From Leptodactylus fallax (lineage: Eukaryota; Chordata; Amphibia; Anura; Leptodactylidae), in contig CAMRHE010000011.1 in assembly GCA_947044405.1 (NCBI GenBank), positions 5,190,501 to 5,254,500 of the forward strand: a stretch of DNA of 64,000 nucleotides, read 5' to 3'. The position numbers were made by a program, and so were the translations under genes. This document shows positions 1 through 11,700 of the stretch, piece by piece; the first letter of the stretch is position 1, and each line of letters opens with the position of its first letter. The notes under the pieces were generated by a model. The model was not told the origin of the DNA, did not search any database, and worked only from the letters and a program-made list of their open reading frames with translations.

Positions 1-86
1 GTGAGTATAAGTGTTTGTTATTTTTAATCACTTTTTCTGGGCTTCTACTTATTATATTCTGGGGTCTGACCCCAAAGTATAATAAT
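1..86. repeat. Fragment of hAT-internal hairpin module
   Basis: Bases 51-86 hold TATATTCTGGGGTCTG followed by its inverted partner. The same palindromic hairpin occurs inside the hAT elements at 10779, 22997 and 32965. It abuts a truncated Tc1 at base 87. Confidence 0.55.
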
Positions 87-967
87 AGCAAGGCCTGGTC
101 TCAAGGAGGGCAGCAAAGAAGCCACTTCTCTCCAGAAAAAACATCATGGACAGACTGATATTCTGCAAAAGGTACAGGGAGTGGACTGCTGAGGACTGGG
201 GTAAAGTCATTTTCTCTGATGAATCCCCTTTTCGATTGTTTGGAACATCTGGAAAACAGCTTATTCGGAGAAGAAGAGGTGAGCGCTACCACCAGTCTTG
301 TCTCATGCCAACTGTAAAGCATCCTGAAACCATTCATGTGTGGGGTTGCTTCTCAGCCAAGGGAATCGGCTCTCTCACAGTCTTGCCTAAAAACACAGCC
401 ATGAATAAAGAATGGTACCAGAATGTCCTCCAAGAGCAACTTCTCCCAACCGTCCAAGAGCAGTTTGGCGCTCAACAATGCCTTTTCCAGCATGATGGAG
501 CACCTTGCCATAAAGCAAAGGTGATAACTAAATGGCTCAGGGAACAAAACATAGAGATTTTGGGTCCATGGCCTGGAAACTCCCCAGATCTTAATCCCAT
601 TGAGAACTTGTGGTCAATCATCAAGAGACGGGTGGACAAACAAAAACCAAAAAATTCAGACAAAATTAAAGCATTGATTCTGCAAGAATGGACTGCTATC
701 AGTCAGGATTTGGTCCAGAAGTTGATTGAGAGCATGCCAGGGAGAATTGCAGAGGTCCTGAAGAAGAAGGGTCAACACTGAAAATATTGACTTGCTGCAT
801 TAACTCATTCTAACTGTCAATATAAGCTTCTGTTACTCATAATATGAATGCAATTATATTTCTGTATGTGATAAAAACATCTGACAAACACACATAAAAA
901 CCAGAGGGCAGCAGATCATGTGAAAATATAATATTTGTGTCATTCTCAAAACTTTTGGCCATGACTG
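87..967 (+). mobile_element. Tc1-like element, 5'-truncated
   Basis: Homology to the full copies at 44942-46496 and 59211-60777 starts mid-transposase at about base 87 and runs to the terminal GGCCATGACTG, followed by TA. The left terminal repeat, promoter side and DNA-binding domain are missing. Confidence 0.93.
88..781 (+). pseudogene. Tc1-like transposase, C-terminal catalytic fragment
   Basis: Catalytic domain of a DDE transposase (cut-and-paste at TA). It shows IFSDESPF (first D), FQHDGAPCH (second D) and [11 protein letters not shown] (E), with 35 residues between the last D and E. The apparent start Met at 146 is an AGG-to-ATG change relative to the other copies and is not a real start. 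The stop TGA at 779-781 is a premature TGC-to-TGA change three codons before the normal end. No helix-turn-helix domain remains, so it cannot act alone. Confidence 0.9.
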
Positions 968-1236
968 TACATAAATTGGTTGATTAATGACAAAACTGTA
1001 AGCTTCCAACATTATTGTTGCCCAGAAAGTCACATAAACCTTCTCTCCACTGGTTTATGGATAAATTCCATTTACCATAAGTTTATCTTCACATGGAACA
1101 TCAGTCTGCCAATGGATCCACAGTGATCCCTTGCATATGGTAGGGAACAGTATGCTGGTCATTAAACTTGCTCATGTGGACACTTCTTACCAGTGAAGTG
1201 ATATAGAAAAACTGTGTCACACTATGAATGCAACAA

Positions 1237-2048
1237 TTTATTTTCAGTGTACAAGACACAGCCAATCCACACAACCAAGTACAATTTTGGACTGGAAACA
1301 CTACTAGACAAGAAATATTGTGTTTATTGCAGTAAGAACTGTCTTTCTACAGAAGTAATGAAGCAACAAAGTGGACAGAGCAAGCAAAAAAAAAACACAA
1401 CAAAAAACAGCAATATATGCTTTACACAAGATGCAGTGTGACCTTTAGGTTGAATAAAATAAACAGTCAACATATTGTCTATGGCTTATGTAAAAAGGTG
1501 CATTGATAAAATCATTGTGTCTTAGTTATTGCCACGCTGCATTGGGTTTGCGAGTACAGAAAGTAAATATTAAAAATAGATATACAGTAGAAGGAAATGT
1601 AGATTCCTAGTGAGCCAAAACTGTGCATAATACAACACAGGATTCAAATTCTCCTGCATGTGGTCTATTGTAATAACTCTGTCATAAACACTTTATACAT
1701 TTGGCAAATTAACATTTTTGTTCATTTCTTAAAAATAATATTAACATCAATAATGAGTCTGTAGAACAGCCAAGCTTCCCATCACTTCAATATACCACGG
1801 AAACAACTCACATGAACACATTATAAACATATATACATATTAAGTATCTGTGGCCCCATTTACAATCTATAATACAGGGAGGTATTATGTACATCAATCC
1901 TATTACTTTATACAAGAAATAGTTATCCTGATATAGCTAGGCAAGTCTTCAATACATTACAACAAAGCAATATATTTCAGGTTGCCTCTGCACATCAAGG
2001 GTTAAATACACAAAAGGTATACATTTCTGTTAGCCGGCTTCAGAATTC
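1237..2048 (-). other. CTTNBP2: Probable CTTNBP2 3' UTR
   Basis: AT-rich sequence after the stop codon without a recognisable repeat. On the minus strand AATAAA hexamers fall at 1323-1328 and 1237-1242, giving a UTR of roughly 0.7-0.8 kb. The real cleavage site cannot be fixed from sequence. Confidence 0.35.
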
Positions 2049-2216
2049 CTATTTCGAGTCTTTAGAAATGGCTATATGCCTTGTATTGCTGCTGCTTCTT
2101 CTGTTACTTCTTGGTATAGGAAGCAATGACTTGATTTTTGTACTGCCAGGTTCTAATTTTGGTTTCTGAACTTTGTAGTCTGACATCTGACTGCTGCTAA
2201 GAGGACAAGTTGCATT
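2049..2216 (-). CDS. CTTNBP2: CTTNBP2 terminal coding exon with stop
   Basis: 168 bp including TAG at 2049-2051, acceptor TTCTTTTCACAG. It encodes [20 protein letters not shown] and then HIAISKDSK. The [14 protein letters not shown] core matches human. The protein stops directly after the ..NSK-equivalent, so it lacks about 17 residues found at the mammalian C terminus (human end recalled from memory). Confidence 0.9.
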   Translation of the reverse strand, partial: NATCPLSSSQMSDYKVQKPKLEPGSTKIKSLLPIPRSNRRSSSNTRHIAISKDSK

Positions 2217-5200
2217 CTGTGAAAAGAAAGTCATTTGGCAAGTTAACTTTTCAGTTATAATATAAGAAAAAAAAATTAGACCCTCATGATGAGGGTCAAC
2301 GCACCTAAAATATATTGGTGTCAAGTGCTAATATCTATGCAACCCTTTTAGCTATGTGCTGGCAAAAAATTTTTTTTTTTAAATAGGCTGGGGAAGGTGA
2401 AAAAAAAAAAATTACCTGTCCCAGGTAGCCTCCCAGCGTGGTCCAGTCCTGCTGCTCCAGTGTCTTCTTGAAGTGAAACACCACGCCAGCCGTGATGTCC
2501 CAGATCCCTACCGCTGATTGGCCTGTGACCACTGAGGCCAATCAGCAGCCTCAGGAACAGACCTGGAACATCACAGGTAGTGATGTCACGTGTCATTCAC
2601 GGAGGCCGCTGATTGGACTCAGCAGTCACGTGTGGCAGGGACTTCCGCCGGAAAACAACAACTAACCGGCAGGACTGGACTACATGGGAACCTGAAAGAC
2701 GGAGAGCCTGTCTGCTTAAAAAGTGGTTACCCGAGGAGAAACGTGGACCCCATAGACTATAATTGCAGGGCTTTTCTCTCCTACAGAGACTACAACGCAG
2801 ATGTGAACCTAGATTAAACATGCACAGAAACAACAAAAATACAACGTTTCAGTGTTAGATGTGAGTAAACCGTAGAATATGTAAACACTGAACATCGTTT
2901 TACATACTTACAAGCCTTAGGCGAGGCCTTTTATCCACATTTATAGTGCAAAAATTAATGCCTAAAAAATTACTGTAAATGAATCAACTAATATTGCCCC
3001 CAAATAAAACATGCACATAGAACCTGGGAGGGTTGGCTGCAATATCTACAAAAATGCAAAGACCCTTTCCATGAAATGTACTGAATGCAATACAGTGTAA
3101 GAATATACATATATTATGATATATTTTTTGCACTTCATACATTTTTTAACCAATTAATAGAAGAGACATCAAGATTTCCCTTATACTTCTATTCTCCTTA
3201 GACTCCATTCCTGGTGTAGATGGTAAAACTGCATCAAAACTATGAAATGTGAACCTTAGAAGCAAGTAACTTACTTTATGTAGCTTTTGAGAAGACAGTT
3301 TAACTGTTGTTGAACTCTGGTCATTTGAAGGACTTTTAAAAATCACCAGACAGTTATCCAGGTCTGCAATCTGCAGAGATAAAAGTTAATAGTATTACAA
3401 TGTTATCTACAGAATTCTCCATATTGTAGGGCAATGGACTGAAAAAAATGGAAAATGTTATGGAGTGGGTTTTGAATATTAAACAGGAACGGTCAACAAA
3501 CTAAACTCTGCATAAACGAATGGTACAGGTGGTTATAGGAAAATTTGTAATATGCCTCATCAGAGAGAACTGCCTCTTTCTGCTCTTATTAGGCTGTTTC
3601 CCTGTCCCCATCCCCCATGATAAACAGAGACTCATTCTGAAAATTCTGCTATATCCATCTCAAGACAGACTGCAGGTCATATGACTGGGATTACACATGT
3701 CTAAAGAATTGTATGGAAAGGGATGGGAGGAATTGGTAGAAAGTGCAGGAGATAAGAAGAAACACAGGATTAGTGTGATGTTGGAGCAAAGTAGAAGATT
3801 TCTACTGCAACCAAAGTGTTTAATTTTATCAGTTCTTCTCTATTTAGATTTTACATGGTTCCGAGTGAGAGAGATAGTTATGGAGCAGATTCTTCTGTAT
3901 CCATTGTGTGCAGTGTATGGCAGGTAGTCTCCATCCACCAGCTCTGAGAGAACTGCAAACTACAAACATAGTATACAGAGAGGGGAACTGCAGAATATAA
4001 GTCATATAATGACCAGAAATGGTGTTAGTCTTCATGCACACACGTAACATAGCAATTTAGACCCAATACCTTGCTCCTTAAAAAGTCTGCTTTGTTAACA
4101 TTACCTTGGTAATGTCTGGTTCTGACTTGCTGGAACACATTGAGCGCAATTCTTTCACAAGGTCAGTCTCATCGTCAGAACTGGTTGACAGTCTTTTCTC
4201 TATGTGGAGAGATCTAGGATGATCACCACCAAGAGATCTGCAGAAATCAGAATGAAAAGATTTCCTCTTCAAAACATGTGTAACATATTTTAAACTCCAC
4301 TTTTATTTAGTTTTATTAATGTGAGACTTTGCCAAGAAATTGTATGTGTGAATGTTACATTGATGAATTCTGCTTTCTATTTTCAGGTTGGTAAAGAAGC
4401 TCTTCACCATAAGCCTAATATATCTAAATTACTGCAATAGGAAATCAGAGGAAAAAAAGACCACCACAATGGCTGTATAGAATTGTTATTTTTAATTAAA
4501 AATACATGGAGGTTTTTCCAGTACACAGTAAGGAAAATGTGTACAAAGTTATGCCACAAGTCCACATCTGCTCAATGATGGCAAAGCAAGATATTTTGTT
4601 GGTTTGAGGCGTGCACCTTTTGACATTAGAAGCATTATAGGGGCTATCTGGGGACAAAACAAGTTTACCAGTGTATTCTCAGCATTGGGTAAAGTCTTAT
4701 ATCTAATCTATAGGCAGGCCCCCCAGCTCCCCAATGTTTACCTTTGGAGAGCAGGGTGCCTTCTCTTTTGTTATGCCAACTCTCTGCAACATCACAGACT
4801 CCTCTGTACGCCAAAAGCCAGCCCATATGGTAGAGCGCCGTCAGTCATGTGAGAGAAAGTCAGAATGCCAACATAGGAGGCAGAGGAACAAGATTTCCGG
4901 CCTCCCTAGCTGTGCTCTGCAAATGGTAATAAATGGAACTCTGGGGGCCCTGCATATGTATTTGTAATAAAGCTTATCCAGTGCAGGGAAAGCACTGGCA
5001 AGTATTATTTTTTCCCAGGTTAACCCAGTTTAGATCCATTTAATATCAATATTTTTTTACAGTGCTGAAATTTGATATTGCACAATTTTGTGTGCAGGGT
5101 GAGACTGGCCCATAAGAGTACAAGAGGATTCTCCTGTGGCCTCAGAGTTGGACATAATAATAGGCCAAAAGGAGAATGCCCCTTTGGAGATGACTTTGCA

Positions 5201-8200
5201 GTCAATCACTTGCCACTGGGCTCTATATCTGGGTATTCCTATGGTTTGATTCACAAATGATCTTATTTTAACCCTACAGATATTCTTGTGTGCGTGCATT
5301 GATAACAACAAAGCTGCCATAAACTTGTAAACTGGTCATACTTTTTTTTGTTCCATGAAGAATTGTTTCCATTCTCCATCTCATTCCTTGACGAGTCCCC
5401 TGCAATGAAGCAGAAATCATTCATGAGAACTTACACTAAAGGGCATCATACTTGAATTGTTAGATATGTTGCTATTTACACATTTCACTAGGACAGTGCA
5501 GTAGTTACCCTATTGTATGACAGATGTAAAGTCCACCTCTAGATTAACAGTGGTTTTGCAATAATAAAGCTTGAAAACATAATGTAACAATAAAAATGAA
5601 GATAGAATCGGAGGCAAGTAAAGAGAACCAAGATAAAAATTTAGGAGGCTCAATCGAAAGGTTATCCTTCCATATTATAGTCTGTCCTGAGTCAAATCTA
5701 CTTCTATGTTACAACCGTGCCACAGTTTACCATGTTTTCATGTTCCATTATATATAGGACACTCAGAGAATGCATGATCTCACTGGGACCTATATTTGTT
5801 GATTGAAGTACAAAGACAGTACAGATAAAACAACATACATACAGTAAAATGCATAGGAACCTTATGCATCCAGAAGTAATTTCATCTCACATTACAAACA
5901 TGCACACTGGGCTTGGTCAAATGTACAAGTTTATTTCAATGGCGAGATGGGAGAAAACACAGGGCTACATCAGCATGTGGGATCCTTATTGCTAGAAAAC
6001 CCACCTGCAAAAATACCTTTGGGTTAAATGAAAATATACTTTAATAATATTCATTACTTAAAATACCTTTTTTTCTCTCTTCTGTAGAGTTCCATGAGGC
6101 ATTTAGGTTAGACTTTTTACGAGGGCTTGTACTGACTTTTCTCCAGGCTCCATGTTCTCCCTTTTTCTTTCCTCCACACTTATATGTAGAGCTCATTGAT
6201 AAAGTAAAGGTTCCTCCTTTAAAATCTGCCATATATTGTTCTATATCTAAAAATATCAGATGGTCAAAAATAATAAAATGTTTCCTTCTCTCTCTGTATA
6301 TACATATTTATTACACCCTCCTACACACAACAATAAACATTGAGATCACATAACAGCATACATATCCTGCTTTATACTACTCTACTATGTGTATTCTACA
6401 TATCTTGGTTTATGCCATCTACACAAACAACCTAAAAATTATACTGATTTCTATTAAAGGGACACTGAAACATCAAAAACATAAAAAAACAAAACAATAA
6501 ACACATGCAAAATGCCTAGCTTGCAAGAATTTCAGCAAGCTGCAGAAATAATCTGTTTTTGTGAAATTTTGCAGACAAAGAGTGTATCTTCCTCCCAGTC
6601 ACCCCCATCTTTGGCTGAAGACTATCTGACATCAGCAGCCTGCATGACATCACTAATGAAAGCTGGACTTGGAAATGCTGAAGGACCTGAAGCGGGAATC
6701 AGTGGAGCCTAAAGGCAAGGATTAAATCTGAAACAGATGCTTAATCTGACCAATTATACAGTAATATACTAGAGGGGAAATATGAACGATTCAGGAGCTA
6801 TAGAAAGCTGGATGGCTCTCCTTATAGTATATTTAATGGACAACCAGTTTCATATTGGTTCTGCCACAACTACCTTCTACTACGTCAGTCAGCAAAATAC
6901 TGCTAGATGGTGCCACTATGTGTGTAATACAACTGGCAATGTTACTAGTACAGGTAAGGAGATATCCTGCCAGAAAAATGGCCATGCTCGCTGAATACAT
7001 AAAAATATGCAGCCTAAACCTGGCCCCTCTTCCAAGACCACCTAGTGTAAGGGGAGAGTGAGGTGCTATAAAATAAGGCAGCTTCCTAAAATAGATATAC
7101 ACTGCATTCGGATTTTTTTTTTTTTTTTTATGTAAGATTTGAAATTGTGACGGATGAAATAGTAGCAAGAAAAATAAGCATATATAGATTTTATTTACTT
7201 ATTTAGGATATCTGAGGCTTCATTTGTTGTTTTTCCTTTATTCTTTATATTTAGGGGTCCTTTAACTGTTCCACTTATTATTCAGCAGATTTGTTGAACT
7301 ATTAGTGCTGACTGAACACTGACATATAGATTCACCATTACCACTGATATTTTTAGATTGTACTTTTTATTTACTGCTCCTGTCTATAAGCAAGTTACTT
7401 GTATAAATAATGGTGTCGCACTCAAGATTCACAGAGACATGTAGAACAAAAAACTACTGCACAGTCCTCGAGGTTGCTGGTGCAATAAAGACTTTTATTG
7501 ACAAGTCAGGAGTTTTTGATATTGACAGTGGAGTAACAGTGTTAAGTGATGTGACTGTAAAAAGATGTTTTGCGGTGCGATGACAACTTTCTCCATAAAT
7601 CTAGTCCAGTGCCATGCTTCTTTCACATGACGCACACCCATAGTTTAAACCATGCCCCCAGCATACCACATAGGCAGGGCCGGCGTTAGGGGGGGCAAAC
7701 TGGGCAATTGCCAAGGGCCTCCTTCCCCAAAGGGGCCCCCGGCATCCGATCTGGAGCATCAGGCTTTTAGCCTGATGACTTGAATCCCGGGAGCTCCACT
7801 GCTATATCGGCGTGCACAGCAGTTTAATCCTATGACGAGCAGGCAGCTGAAAAGTCCCTGCTCTGCCATAGAAGACCTAAGGAAATGAGTGATACGTCGC
7901 AGCGCAGGTGGCGTGATGATGTCACTGCATCGCGCCACTACTACAGGGAGAGACTTTGGCTGCTCTGCTCATCGTGGGAGTGTGGTAAGGTAGTACAAGA
8001 TTTATTGCTTTCTGATAAGGGAAAGGGATTACCTGATAAGGGGGAAAACCATTATTTATAGGGGGGGCTAATATTTATAGTAGAAGAACTAATATAAAGG
8101 GAAGCTATTGTAAGGGTGAAGTATTATTTATAAGGTGTAACTGTTATATATAAAAGGGGGGTACTATATATATAAGGGGAAACTGTTATATATAAGGGGG

Positions 8201-8707
8201 CCACTATATATAAGGGGAAACTGTTATATATAAGGGGGTTATTATAAGAGATAACATATTATATATTGGGGGGGGGGCTTTTGTATATAATTGTTCCCCC
8301 TTATATATTATAGTTCCTCCCTTATAATAGCACCATTATAAATAATAGTATAATTGTACCCCCTATGAATTAACAACCCCATTTATAAGGCAAGAAATCC
8401 CACTTATTAAACCTGACAGGGCACACCTGTGAAGTGAAAACCATTTCAGGAGACTACCTCTTGAAGCTCATCAAGAGAATGCCAAGAGTGTGCAAAGCAG
8501 TAATCAAAGCAAAAGGTGGCTACTTTGAAGAACCTAGAATATAAGACATATTTTCAGTTGTTTCACACTTTTTTGTTAAGTATATAATTCCACATGTGTT
8601 AATTCATAGTTTTGATGCCTTCAGTGTGAATCTACAATTTTTATAGTCATGAAAATACAGAAAACTCTTGGAATGAGAAGGTGTGTCCAAACTTTTGGTC
8701 TGTACTG

Positions 8708-8743
<36 letters not shown>

Positions 8744-11700
8744 GCTATTATAAGGGGGAACTATAATATATAAGTTTGACAGTTATAAGAGGGAGACTGT
8801 TATATATAAGGGGCTATTATGTATAAGGGAGGAACTATTATATATAAGGAGGCTATTATAGGAGAGGAACTATTATATATAAGGTGGATTGTTATAAGGG
8901 GAGACTGTTATATATAAGGGGGCTATTATGTATAAGGGAGGAAACTTAAATATAAGGGGGAAACATAAGGTGGGCTATTTATATGGAGGTGGCTATTATA
9001 ATGTGGTCGCTTTTATTTATAAGAGGGAAACTTTATAAAGGAGGGTATTGTTAAAGAGGCTATTTATAAGGGGCTATTATTTATAAGGTACTACTATTTA
9101 TAAGAGGGCTAACATTGATAACGGGGGACTATTTATAAGGGAGCAGTATTATCTATGAGGGGGGCTATTACTGATAAGAGGGAATTATTACTGATATGGG
9201 GCACTGTTTATAAGCAGGGACTATTATTTATAAGGAGGCACTATAATAACTGAGGGGGTGCAAAAATCTATTAGGCTGTACAAAGGTGGTTATTTGAATT
9301 GTTGTGTGGTCATAAGGGGGGTGGTTGTTACTGTTTTGGGGGCAGAAAGGGGGTGTTATTAAAGGGGCTGCCACTGGAAATATAAAGGTGTTGTTGGTAT
9401 ATCAGCATTTGGGGCCCCGCTTTTAATGTTGCCCAGGGCCACAGTGTCTAAAACCGGCCCTGCACATAGGATGCCAGCATAGCCCCACAGTTGCGTTTGG
9501 GACCCTGCAAGTGACGTCACATGACCTCTCAGTCGGCCTTCTTATACCGGCATGGATTCACCACCTTCTTTACACCACTTCTACCCGATGCAGAGCTTGC
9601 ACCTCTGCATATGTCTCCTTCCTTTCCTACTCTGTTAAGTATTTCTTAATCCCTCATCTTCCCTCTTCTCCATGTTATTAAACTTGTACTAGCCTTGGGC
9701 CGGCTTTATGGGAGGTCTGCAGTGATAAAACCTCTCACCATGTGGGTGGTACATCATTGTGTTTTTGCCTTGTTTCTGTGCATTCAGACAGGTGTGTACC
9801 TTTCCTAATCAAGTCCAATCAGTTTAATTAAACACAGCTGGACTCCAATGAAGGAGTAGAACCATCTCAAGGAGGATCAGAAGGAAATGGACAGCATGTG
9901 AGTTAAATATGACTTTCACAGCAAAGGGGCTGAATACTTATTCAAGATGGGGTGCTGAGTGTACATTAATGAGAAATAAAATGAACTTTTTTGCTTTTAG
10001 CAAATGGCTGCAATGAAACAAAGTGAAAAATTTAAAGGGGTCTGAAAACTTTCCATACCCACTGTATATACTTTCACATACACTGTATATCGTCCCTCAT
10101 TTCATTTCCTCCTTCCAGATTGATAAAGGAACATATTGTATGATTATACATATGACTTTATATACAGTTGACATTATATATTTTTGTTTGCATTTTAGCG
10201 ACTTTGTAAACTGATGTTTCGGCTGGATTGGCCTTTTTCAGTTGCGTCACTTATAGTTACTCTGCTGTGAATATCACAAGCACCTGACTTGTTAATAGTC
10301 TTTATTGCACGAGCAGCCTCGAGGACTGTGCACTAGTTTTTTTTTCTGCCTGTCTATAAACAGACATCATCTGAGGAAGCTCCTGGATGTCTGGAAAACA
10401 TTGAGTGTGATTTAATGTAGTTATGCACACACACACTATGTCTGCCCGATTGACAATCTCAAAGACATCAAATTCTTGCGGATTAATGGTGTACTTTTAA
10501 TTTCCTTCAATTTATATATAATAATTTTGGGCCTTCATGCAACACCTCCAAGCCAGAAAAGCCATCTTTCTATAGGCTACACTACGTGTGTTAGACTTCC
10601 AAATCTTTCAGTAATCACGCTTCAAAGTCTCAAACTATGGTATACAAGGTGAAAGTACACGGTAAGACATGCTACCTTCTATGCCGCCCCTGCTACTTCT
10701 TGAGTCACCCCCTCTACCTCATAGATTGCGAGTAGGGCCCTCAATCCCATTGTGTGAATTGACTTATTACTCTGTAATCTGAGGTGTAACTAGCAAAGAC
10801 TGAGCCCCCCCAGCAAACTTTTGACCTCCCACGGCATAGCGTTCCCTTTCCTGGTCTCCACCCAGTAAAACCCCCCATTTACACACACTATAATGTTCCA
10901 AAGTGGCCTCCACACAGTATAATTTCCCATAGCTTTCCCTCCACATAGTATAATATCCCATAGCGGCCCCTCCACACAGAATAATATCCCAAAGCGGCTC
11001 ATCCACACAGTATAATGTCCCATAGCGGCCCCTCCACACAATATTATGTCCCACAGTGACCCTGCACACAGTGTTATGCAACATAGTGGACCACCTACGA
11101 TTATTATACTCTGGGGCTCTGGCGCACTCCCTGCTGCTTTCGGCCCTCTTCAATGTCGGCACAGACGTCACGTGAGCCAGGCCGACACTGCGACGCATGA
11201 CAATGCTGGCCCGGGCCACATGACGTCTGGGATGCAGGAGAGGTGAGTAACACTGGCTTTTATGTTCCCTCACCTCCCATGTGCCTCTGATTATACTTGT
11301 GGGTCTGAAAAGACACCAGAGTATATTAGAAGCAGTATTTGTTGGGGTTCACCCAACAAATACTCTTCCCACGGGCCCGCGGCCTTACTTACCGATCCCC
11401 ACTCCTGCTCACAGCCACATCTGCTTCCCCTTCTGCCCTCCAGGGGAACCCAGTGACATGATATGTGACGAAAAAGGGGAAGCAGAGGCGGCTGTCAGCA
11501 GGAATCAGTAAGTAAATAGAGCCCGTTTCCTGCTGTTACTGCCTAGTTAAAAAAAAAAAAAAAAAAAAACACATCAGGGGCCCGCTGGGCCCCCTAAGGT
11601 CCCGGGCCCTGTGTCAGCCGCTACCATGGTGGGTACGCTACTGTCTGTAATGCCTCATTTTGTCTGTTGGCACTACATAAATAAAATGTATTATTATTAA

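Larger units (their letters stand above)
7675..9462. mobile_element. Non-autonomous hAT element with 8-bp TSD
   Basis: The ends are CAGGGCCGGCGTTAG and, inverted, CAGGGCCGGTTTTAG (13/15). Perfect target duplication CACATAGG sits at 7667-7674 and 9463-9470. Length 1788 bp, no transposase. The interior is mostly a degenerate TATATAAGGGGG minisatellite plus a Tc1-like end. Confidence 0.9.
7448..10344. mobile_element. Penelope-like repeat fragment with inverted ends (host of nested elements)
   Basis: The left end around 7448-7512 (GCACAGTCCTCGAGG then CAATAAAGACTTTTATTG) recurs inverted at 10283-10344. Near 10205-10247 the minus strand reads like a decayed hammerhead, with a GGC/GCC stem II closed by GAAAC. 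This suggests a Penelope-like terminal repeat. It was later split by the hAT at 7675-9462. Confidence 0.4.

Noticed and set aside
146..781. Start Met at 146 as a real transposase start
   Set aside because: Sister copies have AGG here and about 140 upstream codons; the fragment is truncated.
10767..11273. 168-codon minus-strand open frame
   Set aside because: It is the hAT minisatellite and GC-rich interior read through; repetitive peptide, no domain.
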